Source: Mucilaginibacter ginsenosidivorax (lineage in GTDB: Bacteria; Bacteroidota; Bacteroidia; Sphingobacteriales; Sphingobacteriaceae). Taken from it: a stretch of 64,000 nucleotides of DNA. Made by a program: the position numbers and the translations under genes. The DNA lies in NCBI RefSeq assembly GCF_007971525.1, contig NZ_CP042437.1:5518001-5582000 (forward strand), in the 5' to 3' direction. The first letter of the stretch is position 1, and the number at the start of each line of letters is the position of its first letter. Below the pieces are notes generated by a model that worked only from the letters and a program-made list of their open reading frames with translations, searched no databases and was not told where the DNA came from. Shown one piece after another: positions 1 to 8,619 of the stretch.

Positions 1-581
1 ACATCGGCACGGCCGCCGCCAAAACCAAAAGGTTTTAAACCCATCGACTCCAGTGCACAGTTGCCGGTAAGTATCATCAGATCGGCCCATGACAATTTTT
101 TGCCATATTTTTGTTTTATGGGCCAAAGCAGCAAACGTGCTTTGTCCAAATTGGCATTATCGGGCCAGCTGTTTAGCGGCGCAAACCGCTGGGTGCCAAA
201 ACCGGCGCCGCCACGTCCGTCAGAAACCCGGTATGTACCGGCGCTGTGCCAGGCCATGCGAATAAAGAAGGGGCCATAGTGGCCATAATCGGCCGGCCAC
301 CAATCCTGCGACGTGGTCATCAACTCAAAAATATCTTGTTTAACAGCATCCAGGTCCAGGCTTTTAAACTCTTCGGCATAATTGAATGCCTCGCCCATAG
401 GGTTTGAAAAGAGCGAGTTTTGGCGAAGAATGTTCAGTTTTAACTGGTTGGGCCACCAGTCGCGGTTCCTGGTGCCGCTACCGGCGCTTTGCTTTAAGGC
501 TCCGTTTAAAAACGGGCATTTTGCTGCAGCGCTGGGGCTGTTAACATCGCTTAGTTTGCTGTTATCTGCGTGGTTTTCCAT
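1..581 (-). CDS. katG: Catalase-peroxidase KatG, N-terminal part (cut by window edge)
   Basis: Bifunctional haem catalase-peroxidase that removes hydrogen peroxide. The reverse strand reads open from the ATG at 581 to base 1, giving 193 codons of a family usually near 730 residues. The distal haem-pocket motif RMAWHSAGTYR lies at about residues 108-118: Arg108, Trp111 and His112 match the catalytic Arg, the adduct-forming Trp and the distal His. The DWWP and GGAGFGTQRFAPLNSWPDN-like stretches are also typical of the family. There is no signal peptide, so it is probably cytoplasmic. The proximal haem ligand and the C-terminal domain lie outside the window. It is divergent from the APS kinase gene, with about 294 bases between them. 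No OxyR or PerR site was convincing. Confidence 0.96.
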   Translation of the reverse strand, partial: MENHADNSKLSDVNSPSAAAKCPFLNGALKQSAGSGTRNRDWWPNQLKLNILRQNSLFSNPMGEAFNYAEEFKSLDLDAVKQDIFELMTTSQDWWPADYGHYGPFFIRMAWHSAGTYRVSDGRGGAGFGTQRFAPLNSWPDNANLDKARLLLWPIKQKYGKKLSWADLMILTGNCALESMGLKPFGFGGGRAD

Positions 582-875
582 AATTAATAGGTTGTATAAG
601 TTTATGTTTAAAATTAAGAAAATCTAATTTGAGATATCTACTTAACGTTCATAAATAAGTAATCTTTTCTGCAGGCAGCAATGGCCGTGCTGCTTTGTAC
701 GGCAGCAGGGTTCACGGTCTCCATCTCTTAGTTTTACGCCTTCGTCGATACAAAACAGCTCTATGTCGATGCACGCTTTGGCAACTGCAATTTAAGCTGA
801 AAATTTACCGTTAACCTGATAATTAATTAAAGGTTTAAACATCAGCCTGTTTTACGTTTAACAAACTATTAATTT
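582..875. other. Intergenic region between katG and the APS kinase gene
   Basis: Divergent intergenic stretch expected to hold both promoters. Its first 75 bases are AT-rich. Around 680-720 there is a weak imperfect hairpin, ccgtgctgc paired with gcagcagggttcacgg. On the reverse strand about 45 codons (roughly 785-645) read open with several Cys codons, but there is no ATG/GTG/TTG start in frame and the stretch was not called as a gene. No clear Bacteroidetes promoter pair (TTTG / TAnnTTTG) was recognised. Confidence 0.4.
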
Positions 876-1427
876 ATGATCATACTACTTTGTGGCCTGT
901 CGGGCGCCGGGAAAACAACCCTCGCCAAAAAAATTAAGGAAAACCTTAACCGGGTAGAAATCCAAACGGAGGTAATAGATGCCGATGAATACCGGCAGCA
1001 ATTATTCCCCGATCTTAAATATTCAAAGGATGACCGTTTTGAAAATATCAGGCGCCTGGGCTTTATAGCCAACAAGTTTAGCAACCTGGGCATAGTTACC
1101 GTCATTAGCGCCATAATGCCTTATGAGGCCATGCGGAGCCAGTTGATTGACAATTATGATGACGTTAAAGTAGTTTATGTGGATTGCCCCTTGCCTATTT
1201 TAAAAGCAAGGGATACCAAAGGCCTTTATCACAAAGCGCAGCTACCGGATGGGCATCCCGAAAAGGTATGCAATTTAACAGGTGTAAATGATCCGTTTGA
1301 AGCGCCGGTAACGCCTCACCTGTATATTAACACCTATACTCATAATATTACTGAATGCACGGGGATGCTGCTGACTTTTATACAGCAAGAGCGTCATTTA
1401 TTAAACCGGCGATATATAGCATGTTAA
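876..1427 (+). CDS. cysC: Adenylylsulfate (APS) kinase
   Basis: Phosphorylates adenosine 5'-phosphosulfate with ATP to make PAPS, the universal sulfuryl donor. The 183-residue length fits a stand-alone CysC. Visible signatures are the P-loop GLSGAGKTT (residues 7-15), DRFENIRR (about 53-60), the ISAIMPYEAMR stretch matching the family's ISPY region, the KGLYHKA segment, and TGVNDPFEAP, which matches the family's TG-DPYE-P. No ATP sulfurylase (CysD/CysN or Sat) lies nearby, so APS must come from elsewhere. The gene ends 36 bases before a sulfotransferase on the same strand, which implies that its PAPS feeds that enzyme. Confidence 0.93.
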   Translation: MIILLCGLSGAGKTTLAKKIKENLNRVEIQTEVIDADEYRQQLFPDLKYSKDDRFENIRRLGFIANKFSNLGIVTVISAIMPYEAMRSQLIDNYDDVKVVYVDCPLPILKARDTKGLYHKAQLPDGHPEKVCNLTGVNDPFEAPVTPHLYINTYTHNITECTGMLLTFIQQERHLLNRRYIAC

Positions 1428-1463
1428 ATATTTTCAAAATATAAACCCACTAAATTAATACTC

Positions 1464-2294
1464 ATGCAACATCAAACTTTAATCATTACCGGGATGCACC
1501 GCTCCGGAACTTCGTTAATAACAAATTGGCTTAACCGCTGCGGATTGCAAATTGGCGAAAGCCTGGTAGCCGCCGGCAATGGCAATGTTGAAGGGCACTT
1601 TGAGGACGTAGAATTTTTGAAGTTGCATGAGGAAATTTTAAATAACAACAGCCTTGATATATCGGGGCTGGTAGATGCCAAAAAGATAGAATTATCGCCT
1701 TACCAGCTGGCAAAATTGCAAGGTGTTATCAGCATAAAACAGCAGCTATATGAGCAGTGGGGCTGGAAAGATCCACGTACCTGTCTGTTTCTTGACACCT
1801 ACAGCAAGCTGCTGCCCGAAGCCAAATACCTGGTAATCATGCGCGATTACAACGCCGTTATCAGTTCGCTGATAAAAAGGGAGTTTGCTCATGTCGATAA
1901 AAAATACCTGGGCCGTAATTATCTTCAACAGATGATTTGGAAGTATTGGCGCCGCCGCCGCCGGGAAGAGAAGTTTTATACAGAGCATGCCGAAACCTAT
2001 TTAAAGGTGTGGATAAACTATAATGAAGAGATATTAAAGACCTTAAAAAAGTTAGCCGCGGATGATTACCTGGTTATCAATTACGAACTATTGCTGGAGA
2101 AAGACGAGCAGGTTATTGAATTTTTAAAAAACAAGTGGAAGTTTAATTTAAACTACTTTGATTTTGGCCAGGTTTACAAAAATAATTTGATGAGCGCACC
2201 GCACAATATTGAGCGTTTTATACAAACCAAAACGTTGCTGGTAAAGGCGCAATATCTGCAGTTGCGTATTGGTCATTATGTTAGGTTGGGATGA
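1464..2294 (+). CDS. PAPS-dependent sulfotransferase family protein
   Basis: Predicted to transfer the sulfuryl group of PAPS to an unknown acceptor. The 5'-phosphosulfate-binding loop GMHRSGTS is at residues 10-17. The GWKDPRT motif (about 100-106), shared by many bacterial sulfotransferases, follows. RDYNAVISS (127-135) supplies the Arg and Ser expected to hold the 3'-phosphate. An Arg-rich run (RRRRR, 163-167) could be a phosphate- or membrane-facing patch. At 276 residues, with no signal peptide or membrane segment, it is probably cytosolic. It follows the APS kinase gene on the same strand, so a two-gene PAPS-making and PAPS-using operon is likely. The acceptor (lipid, polysaccharide or small molecule) cannot be read from the sequence. 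Confidence 0.85.
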   Translation: MQHQTLIITGMHRSGTSLITNWLNRCGLQIGESLVAAGNGNVEGHFEDVEFLKLHEEILNNNSLDISGLVDAKKIELSPYQLAKLQGVISIKQQLYEQWGWKDPRTCLFLDTYSKLLPEAKYLVIMRDYNAVISSLIKREFAHVDKKYLGRNYLQQMIWKYWRRRRREEKFYTEHAETYLKVWINYNEEILKTLKKLAADDYLVINYELLLEKDEQVIEFLKNKWKFNLNYFDFGQVYKNNLMSAPHNIERFIQTKTLLVKAQYLQLRIGHYVRLG

Positions 2295-2297
2295 AAT

Positions 2298-2468
2298 TGA
2301 TTTGAAAATTTGAGGATTTGAAAATTTGAAGATAATTTTATAAGTGGATGGCTTTACGGCTAATGAACTATATACTAAAGCGCCCAATTTAAATGAGTAC
2401 GCAATGCTTGTAAAAGAATACGTAAGGCATTGATTTTCAAATTTTCAAATCCTCAAATTTCCAAATCA
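2298..2468. repeat. Inverted repeat with 33-bp arms downstream of the sulfotransferase gene
   Basis: The left arm at 2298-2330 and the right arm at 2436-2468 are reverse complements over 33 bases with one mismatch (core aaatttgaggatttgaaaat). A smaller hairpin, caatgc/gcattg, lies inside at 2402-2432. It sits between the convergent sulfotransferase and cupin genes. It resembles mobile intergenic palindromes and lacks a T-run right after the stem, so it is not an ordinary terminator. Confidence 0.85.
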
Positions 2469-2477
2469 TCTCCAATA

Positions 2478-3029
2478 TTAAAACCGCACATACTTTTCAA
2501 TAAGTGTTTTGTCAATACCTTTTGAGCGGGCTTTTTTTGCCTGTTTTCTGAGGATAAACTCAAAAATACTCATCCAGCCGGGAAGGTTGCTTTCGCTGAT
2601 ATCAAACAACCAGGCTAATGCCAGTTTATCCTTTGGGAAACCTTTTTTGTTGGTAAGGCCATCTGATGCCAGGCCGTATCCTATTTGAAGCGATTGTTCA
2701 AAACCCCTGCTTGCCGGCCTCAGCTCTACCCTGAATTTGCAGGGTTTGCCGCTTCTGTTCCTGAACAGGTGGTTAACGTTGGGTTCGGCCAGGGCTTGCT
2801 GACCGGGTTTTAACTGATACATATTTTTGCCTAACGCTACCTGTACTTCCCCCTCAATACAGTTAAATTTTTCGCTATAAGTTTTGTGGTAATGCAAGCC
2901 CACACCGCCACCATCGGCCAGTTCAACTTCTACTAAAGTGTATTGGCCGTTTGTTTCGGCGGCTGTTTTTAAAAATACTACGGTATCTTTCTGGATAGGG
3001 TTATAAATGCTTCTGCGGTTATCGGTCAT
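2478..3029 (-). CDS. Cupin-domain protein
   Basis: Small single-domain cupin of 183 residues with no signal peptide. Cupin motif 1 is visible as GLHYHKTYSEKF (about residues 44-55), with His46, His48 and Glu53 as likely metal ligands. Motif 2 includes PNVNHLFRN, with His87 as the last ligand. The C-terminal half is helical and basic. Cupins of this kind range from dioxygenases and epimerases to sugar-binding regulators, and nothing here fixes the reaction. It stands alone between two inverted repeats. Confidence 0.75.
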   Translation of the reverse strand: MTDNRRSIYNPIQKDTVVFLKTAAETNGQYTLVEVELADGGGVGLHYHKTYSEKFNCIEGEVQVALGKNMYQLKPGQQALAEPNVNHLFRNRSGKPCKFRVELRPASRGFEQSLQIGYGLASDGLTNKKGFPKDKLALAWLFDISESNLPGWMSIFEFILRKQAKKARSKGIDKTLIEKYVRF

Positions 3030-3082
3030 GATTACTTGTGATTTGCTATTTATATACGGTCAGTTAAACAACATGGATTTTT

Positions 3083-3199
3083 TCAGGACTCGGATTAAGC
3101 AGATTCTTCAGATTTTTTGGATTTGATTTGCAGGAGGATGAATGGTCAAAATTTCTAAAATCTGTGTAATCTGAAGAATCTGTTTAATCCCGGTTCTGA
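3083..3199. repeat. Inverted repeat with 32-bp arms upstream of parC
   Basis: The left arm at 3083-3114 and the right arm at 3168-3199 are reverse complements with about four mismatches in 32 (core cagattcttcagatt). Short repeated motifs follow at about 3215-3300 (attcgtg and atctgcacatctg units). The block fills the gap between the divergent cupin and parC genes. It looks like a dispersed palindromic element, with parC transcription starting within or just downstream of it. Confidence 0.8.
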
Positions 3200-3343
3200 T
3201 AACTTAACCAGAAAAGAATTCGTGAAATTCGAATCAATTCGCGCCATTCGTGTTAATAAAATCATCTGCACATCTGAAATTTGAAATCTGCACATCTGCA
3301 CTTTAATTTTTATCTTTACCCATCCAAAAGTTTTTAGCGAATA

Positions 3344-6175
3344 ATGAGTGAAGATCTGAATCAAAACGAGATACCTGACAATAACGACGACAAATTACAT
3401 AACGTTACCTCACTCGACGGGTTATACGAAAACTGGTTTCTTGATTACGCCTCTTACGTTATCCTTGACCGTGCCGTACCACACATCAACGATGGTTTAA
3501 AGCCGGTACAGCGCCGTATTCTGCACTCCTTAAAGGAGATGGACGACGGGCGCTTTAACAAGGCGGCCAACGTAATTGGTAATACCATGAAGTATCACCC
3601 CCACGGTGATGCATCCATAGGCGACGCCATGGTACAAATAGGGCAAAAAAACCTGCTTATTGACTGCCAGGGCAACTGGGGCGATCCGGTTACAGGCGAT
3701 TCGGCAGCGGCTCCGCGTTATATCGAGGCCCGGTTATCCAAATTCGCGCTGGATGTGGTGTTTAATGCCGATACTACCATTTGGCAGGCCAGCTATGATG
3801 GCCGTAACAAAGAGCCCATTACGCTGCCGGTAAAATTCCCTTTGCTGCTTGCACAGGGTGCCGAAGGCATTGCGGTAGGTTTGGCTACCAAAATTTTACC
3901 ACATAATTTTATTGAACTGATTGATGCATCAATAGCCGCCCTTAAAGGTATCAGGCCTAATTTATTGCCCGATTTTCCTACCGGCGGCATGGCCGATGCA
4001 TCTGCTTATAACGAAGGCCAGCGCGGCGGCAAGGTAAGGGTACGGGCCCGCATTGCCGAAAAGGATAAGAAAACGCTGGTGATATCTGAAATACCTTTCA
4101 GCACCACCACCGGCGGGCTGATGGAGAGCATTGTGAATGCCAACGAAAAAGGCAAGATCAAGATTAAGAAGATTGAAGATAATACATCAAAGGATGTAGA
4201 GATTGTAGTGCACCTTGCGCCGGGCATATCGCCCGATGTAACTATCGATGCGCTATATGCCTTTACCGACTGCGAGGTTTCTATATCGCCCAATACCTGC
4301 GTTATCCAATCGGATAAGCCGCGCTTTATGAGCGTGAACGATATGCTTACCGAAAGCACGTTTTTTACTAAAGAACTGTTAAAACAGGAGCTGGAGATAA
4401 GGCTGAAGGAATTGATGGAGAAGATCTTCTTCAGTTCGCTGCTTAAAATATTTATACAGGAGGGGATGTACAAACACCCCGACTATGAAACATCGGGTAA
4501 TTTTGAAACGGTACTGGAAGTGTTGAACCGCTTGTTCGAGCCGTTCTTCCCTCAGTTTTACCGTACCATAGTGGCCGAGGATTACAAAAAGCTGATAGAT
4601 AAACCTATGAGCAGCATCACCCGCTTTGACGTTAAAAAAGCTGATGAGCAGATGAAGGCCCTGGAAAACGAGATAAAACAGGTAAAACATCACCTGAAAC
4701 ACCTTACCGATTACACCATTGCCTGGTTTGAAAAGCTGCGCGAAAAGTATGGTAAAGACAGGGGACGTAAAACCGAACTACGCACTTTTGATAAGGTAGA
4801 AGCAGCGCAGGTGGCATTAGCCAACATAAAATTGTACGTTAACAAAACCGACGGCTTTGTTGGCTCGGGCCTTAAAAAGGATGATGCGGTTGAGTACGTT
4901 GGCGATTGCTCGGATATTGACGAGATTATTGTTTTTCGTGCCGATGGCCGCTGCCTCATCACCAAAGTGCAGGATAAGGTGTTTGTGGGTAAAGATATCA
5001 TCCACGTTGCCGTATTTAAAAAGAACGACGAGCGTACTGTGTATAACATGATATACAAAGATGGTGAAAGCGGCATCGCGTATATCAAACGTTTCTCGGT
5101 AGTGGGGGTAACCCGCGATAAAGAGTATGATCTTACCAAAGGCACCAAGGGTACCAAAGTACTGTACTTTACGGCCAACTCCAACGGCGAGGCTGAAATA
5201 GTGAATGTGCAGCTCAAGCCACATTCAAAACTGAAGAAACTGCAGTTTGATGAAGATTTTGCTTCGATAGCCATAAAAGGACGCGGATCGATGGGGAATA
5301 TCATTACCAAATACCCGGTTAAAAAAATTGTGCTGAAATCGAAAGGCGTATCAACCCTGGCCGGCAGAAAAATTTGGTATGACGAGATCCTGAAACGCCT
5401 TAACGCCGATGGGCGGGGCAAATACCTGGGCGAGTTTGATGGCGACGACCGTATCCTGAATGTATTAAGCACCGGTGTTTACGAGCTTACCAATTTTGAT
5501 TTGAACAATCATTTTGATGATAAAATGATCCTGATTGAAAAATATGATCCTAAAAAAGTTTTCTCGGCAATTCACCTGGATGGAAAATCTAAAAACTACA
5601 TGGTTAAACGCTTTGTGTTTGAAACCATAGCTATAGGCAAACAGGTAAGCATCATCAGCGATGAGCCCGGATCAAAACTCCTTTACATTGCCAAAGCAAA
5701 CCAATTGGTTAAAATTGTGCAGCTAAAAGGTAAAGAGCAAACCCCCGAAACTATTGAGATTAACCTGGCCGACCTTATAGATGTAAAAGGTATGAAAGCT
5801 ATGGGCAACCGCCTGTCGCAATTACCTATCAAATCTGTCGAGCTGATAGCTACTGAGGATGCTGCCGAGGAGTCGGTTGAAGAAGAAGATAGCGAGGCAG
5901 AAGAATCTGTTGAAACAAACATTGAGACTGATGAAACCGAACCAGTGACAGAGCCGGTAATACAATCGGCCCCAAAACAGGTTGAACCTTCGAAAGAAGA
6001 ATTACCCAAAACAGAATCGGCAAAATTGCCTGAACCTGGGGCGGATGAAGCTTCAAACGGATCATCGGATTCGCCTGCAAAACCGGCGCAAACTCAAACA
6101 AAGAAAATAGATTTCGAGATTACCAACCCGGATGATATCGATATAGACGATAAAGGCCAGTTAGGGCTGTTTTAA
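3344..6175 (+). CDS. parC: DNA topoisomerase IV subunit A (type II topoisomerase, ParC/GyrA family)
   Basis: Breakage-reunion subunit of a type IIA topoisomerase, 943 residues. The N-terminal winged-helix/tower region shows DGLKPVQRRIL (about 50-60) and KYHPHGDASIGDAMV (83-97). AAPRYIEARLSKFA places the DNA-cleaving tyrosine at about Tyr126. A long tower and coiled-coil follow, then a divergent C-terminal beta-propeller region. The last 100 residues (about 845-943) are a Glu/Pro/Ser-rich low-complexity tail, often seen in the Bacteroidetes form. ParB/ParE is not in the window. The start is the ATG just after a repeat block, and a strong terminator follows the stop. The choice of ParC over GyrA rests on the divergent C-terminus and the lack of a clear GyrA box. 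Confidence 0.92.
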   Translation: MSEDLNQNEIPDNNDDKLHNVTSLDGLYENWFLDYASYVILDRAVPHINDGLKPVQRRILHSLKEMDDGRFNKAANVIGNTMKYHPHGDASIGDAMVQIGQKNLLIDCQGNWGDPVTGDSAAAPRYIEARLSKFALDVVFNADTTIWQASYDGRNKEPITLPVKFPLLLAQGAEGIAVGLATKILPHNFIELIDASIAALKGIRPNLLPDFPTGGMADASAYNEGQRGGKVRVRARIAEKDKKTLVISEIPFSTTTGGLMESIVNANEKGKIKIKKIEDNTSKDVEIVVHLAPGISPDVTIDALYAFTDCEVSISPNTCVIQSDKPRFMSVNDMLTESTFFTKELLKQELEIRLKELMEKIFFSSLLKIFIQEGMYKHPDYETSGNFETVLEVLNRLFEPFFPQFYRTIVAEDYKKLIDKPMSSITRFDVKKADEQMKALENEIKQVKHHLKHLTDYTIAWFEKLREKYGKDRGRKTELRTFDKVEAAQVALANIKLYVNKTDGFVGSGLKKDDAVEYVGDCSDIDEIIVFRADGRCLITKVQDKVFVGKDIIHVAVFKKNDERTVYNMIYKDGESGIAYIKRFSVVGVTRDKEYDLTKGTKGTKVLYFTANSNGEAEIVNVQLKPHSKLKKLQFDEDFASIAIKGRGSMGNIITKYPVKKIVLKSKGVSTLAGRKIWYDEILKRLNADGRGKYLGEFDGDDRILNVLSTGVYELTNFDLNNHFDDKMILIEKYDPKKVFSAIHLDGKSKNYMVKRFVFETIAIGKQVSIISDEPGSKLLYIAKANQLVKIVQLKGKEQTPETIEINLADLIDVKGMKAMGNRLSQLPIKSVELIATEDAAEESVEEEDSEAEESVETNIETDETEPVTEPVIQSAPKQVEPSKEELPKTESAKLPEPGADEASNGSSDSPAKPAQTQTKKIDFEITNPDDIDIDDKGQLGLF

Positions 6176-6183
6176 ATTATTTA

Positions 6184-6220
6184 AGCCACCGGTTGAATTT
6201 GCAACCGGTGGCTTTTTTTT
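6184..6220 (+). terminator. Intrinsic terminator of parC
   Basis: A perfect 12-bp stem, agccaccggttg paired with caaccggtggct, with a 6-base loop is followed by eight T residues. It begins eight bases after the parC stop and lies between parC and a convergent reverse-strand gene. Confidence 0.95.
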
Positions 6221-6232
6221 GATAGTATCTTT

Positions 6233-6550
6233 TTATATTTTCCTTGTAGCCACATAAACCACCAGGTATTGTGGCTTGGCTTTAGGGCCGGCTTTAAGCA
6301 CACCTTGTTCTGCACCTGCAATCACCGTGTTTAGCCGGGTAGCTACAAGGCCGGGCACGGTGGCAAGTACATCGGGCGCCAGCAGGGCCGATATTACGGG
6401 GTAATATTTCTTTTCGATAGCTGCTTTTTGTTTATCGGCCGCTATGTTTACATTCCACAACTCGTCTTTAGCAAACCCATATTCGCTGGCGCAATTGGTT
6501 AGCTCATATAAAAAATCCCGGGCCTGGGCCTCGGCAGATTTGGCTGCCAT
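6233..6550 (-). CDS. Conserved hypothetical protein, 105 aa
   Basis: Function not recognised. It is a 105-residue soluble protein rich in Ala, Lys and Val, with no signal peptide, membrane segment or Cys pair suggesting a metal site. The middle, KYYPVISALLAPDVLATVPG, could form one amphipathic or weakly hydrophobic helix. Its start codon overlaps the stop of a tiny upstream gene by one base (TAATG), which suggests translational coupling. Confidence 0.6.
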   Translation of the reverse strand: MAAKSAEAQARDFLYELTNCASEYGFAKDELWNVNIAADKQKAAIEKKYYPVISALLAPDVLATVPGLVATRLNTVIAGAEQGVLKAGPKAKPQYLVVYVATRKI

Positions 6551-6672
6551 TATTTAGCTTTTTTATTGGGTGTTATAATTTCTGGTTTGGCTTTACTGGT
6601 TTTACCGGCCTGGTAGTCAGACGGGGCTTTTTTACCTACCGGATTCGGCATGCTTTTTTTGTCTTTGCTCAT
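6550..6672 (-). CDS. Small Lys-rich protein, 40 aa, coupled to the 105-aa gene
   Basis: A 40-codon frame starts at the ATG at 6672 and stops with TAA at 6552-6550, sharing one base with the ATG of the next gene (TAATG). The product starts MSKDKKSMPNPVGKKAP and has 11 lysines, several prolines and no hydrophobic stretch, so it is probably a disordered basic peptide. The coupled stop/start and the protein-like composition support it. No family was recognised. Confidence 0.5.
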   Translation of the reverse strand: MSKDKKSMPNPVGKKAPSDYQAGKTSKAKPEIITPNKKAK

Positions 6673-6872
6673 GGTAGTACGGGTTTTATATCCTGCCGGA
6701 TGTATTTCTGGCTGTGTGTGGTAATCAAAGATGAACTAATAAAACGATGTTTGCGCTATGTTGAAATAATAATTAAATAGCGGGGCTATCTTTACTTTTT
6801 GATTAAAAAATAACAAAACTTATTCGTGGTTTATGTGTTGTTTGGTTCAATAATAAAAGGTAAACTGCACTC

Positions 6873-7256
6873 ATGAACGCTGAACAAGAAAAAACAAGAT
6901 ATAACGAAACCGAACTACTGGAATTTAAAACACTTATACAAGGCAAAATCAAATCGGCCCGTGAAGAACTGCTCGATCTGACCTCTTCCATTAGCAACCC
7001 CAACGCCAATGGTACCGATGATACGGCCAGTTCGCACAACACTTTAGAGGATGGCTCGGCTACGCTGGAGAAAGAATCTATTAATCAACTGGCATCGCGC
7101 CAGAAAAAATTTATCGATCAGCTGGAAGCAGCCCTGGTGCGCATAGAGAACCGTACTTATGGCATTTGCCGCGAAACCGGCAAACTTATCCAGCGCGAAC
7201 GTTTGCTTGCCGTGCCACATACTACGCTGAGCATGGCAGCCAAGCTGAAACAGTAA
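6873..7256 (+). CDS. DksA/TraR-family RNA-polymerase-binding regulator
   Basis: A 127-residue protein with the DksA layout: a long N-terminal coiled-coil (about residues 5-95) and a C-terminal globular segment with the Bacteroidetes-typical GICRETGKLI and RLLAVPHTTLS motifs. The classical four-Cys zinc finger is not present; only one Cys is visible, as seen in many Bacteroidetes members. Such proteins bind the RNA polymerase secondary channel and tune stress and stable-RNA transcription. The gene is monocistronic with its own terminator. Confidence 0.85.
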   Translation: MNAEQEKTRYNETELLEFKTLIQGKIKSAREELLDLTSSISNPNANGTDDTASSHNTLEDGSATLEKESINQLASRQKKFIDQLEAALVRIENRTYGICRETGKLIQRERLLAVPHTTLSMAAKLKQ

Positions 7257-7281
7257 GTTGTAGTAAGTTATTTGAAAAATG

Positions 7282-7318
7282 AAAGCCCGGATGGATAAAC
7301 ATTCGGGCTTTATTTTTT
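7282..7318 (+). terminator. Intrinsic terminator of the DksA-like gene
   Basis: The stem aaagcccg/cgggcttt with a 14-base loop is followed by a T-rich tail, 26 bases after the stop codon. Confidence 0.85.
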
Positions 7319-7485
7319 GATACAAACTCTCCCGTTTGGTATCCATATAATTTTCGGGTGTTTATTGAAATCAAATATTTTGACATCATTCCAGAATAGC
7401 CATATATTTATCAGCTAATAAATCATTATCACAATACCTGCTTAACAGTTTGCCTTAACACATAAAACAAACTTAACCTTACCCG

Positions 7486-8133
7486 ATGAAAAAATGGGGA
7501 ATAATTATCGTATGCTTTTCTTGTTTATTTATAGGTGCCATTTGGTATGTCGAATTTAAATACAAATTAGAATCGCTTGATTGGTTATTAATCAAATTGG
7601 CAGGTATGGCTGTTATATTCATCGCCTTGGTTTTTGTCGTAATCAGTCAAAAAGAATCAAAATGGAGTAAAATTTTAAGGATATGTAATTTGCTTTTTTG
7701 GATGATTTTTATGGGGTATAAAGACATAGCCAAATACAACAATAATGTCCAGTTAGGTAAGTTTGGCAGGGTGTTTAACCCAACGAGGCGGAGGTTGGGC
7801 GTACCCGAAATTCCTGTTGATTGGTATATAAAATACAAGGGGAACAGGTTTGTAGAATGGCAGGCGAAGGATACAACGATTGGGCACCAATCGAAATATG
7901 TTTCCCTGGAAGATGCTGTTTGGAAAATAGAATTGGAGGTTGATGATTACAAACTTAAGCCTATTGATAGCGTATCCAGGAATATATCGATCAGGACTAT
8001 ATACGCGCATGGCAAAGCCAAAGACTCCATTTTTTATAATTTTAACCCGGGTGATAGTAGCCGGTTAATTTCCAGACTACAGGCTGATAGCATTTTTGCA
8101 GCAGAAAAAATTAGAAAAGATTACCAGCGCTAA
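7486..8133 (+). CDS. Hypothetical membrane protein, 215 aa
   Basis: Not recognised as a known family. Two hydrophobic helices lie at about residues 5-22 and 36-54. A short basic and aromatic segment (about 65-80) follows, then a soluble domain of about 130 residues rich in Lys, Asp and Trp. With both helices at the N-terminus the domain could face either side. The gene stands alone on the forward strand, with AT-rich flanks. Confidence 0.6.
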   Translation: MKKWGIIIVCFSCLFIGAIWYVEFKYKLESLDWLLIKLAGMAVIFIALVFVVISQKESKWSKILRICNLLFWMIFMGYKDIAKYNNNVQLGKFGRVFNPTRRRLGVPEIPVDWYIKYKGNRFVEWQAKDTTIGHQSKYVSLEDAVWKIELEVDDYKLKPIDSVSRNISIRTIYAHGKAKDSIFYNFNPGDSSRLISRLQADSIFAAEKIRKDYQR

Positions 8134-8234
8134 TGTAATAGAATACCCGGCTGATGGTTTCGAAGCACAATTCACCATGTTTTTAATATTAAGGGATATT
8201 TAGCGTAGTTTTATACAGTTAACCTGATACCATC

Positions 8235-8600
8235 ATGAAAATTATAGCATCGATATTAATAGCCCTGGTAGCCATTGAGCACATTTATATTTTATGGATA
8301 GAAATGTTTGCCTGGACAACCAAAGGCCGCGCAACTTTTAAAAGCTTTCCTGCCGAACTGTTTGAACCAACCAAAAATCTGGCAGCCAACCAGGGGCTTT
8401 ATAACGGGTTTTTAGCCGCCGGGCTGATATGGGCGCTACTCATTGGCGATGCCGTATGGGCCAAAAATGTGGCCATGTTTTTTTTAGGCTGCGTAGTAGT
8501 AGCGGGCTTGTATGGCGGCTTTACGGCTGGTAAAGCTATTTTTATAAAGCAAATGCTGCCCGCCGCCATAGCTTTGTGCGCGGTGATGCTGTGGATGTAG
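8235..8600 (+). CDS. DUF1304-family integral membrane protein
   Basis: A 121-residue protein with four hydrophobic helices. The EHIYILWIEMFAW stretch near the N-terminus and NQGLYNGFLAAG in the middle are characteristic of the DUF1304 family. The function of the family is unknown. The gene is 101 bases after the preceding gene and convergent with the reverse operon that ends at 8620. Confidence 0.8.
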   Translation: MKIIASILIALVAIEHIYILWIEMFAWTTKGRATFKSFPAELFEPTKNLAANQGLYNGFLAAGLIWALLIGDAVWAKNVAMFFLGCVVVAGLYGGFTAGKAIFIKQMLPAAIALCAVMLWM

Positions 8601-8619
8601 GTTAACCTAGCCTGGTTGC

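Noticed and set aside
645..785. Reverse-strand open stretch of about 45 codons with many Cys codons upstream of katG
   Set aside because: No usable start codon in frame and no recognised domain; probably chance.
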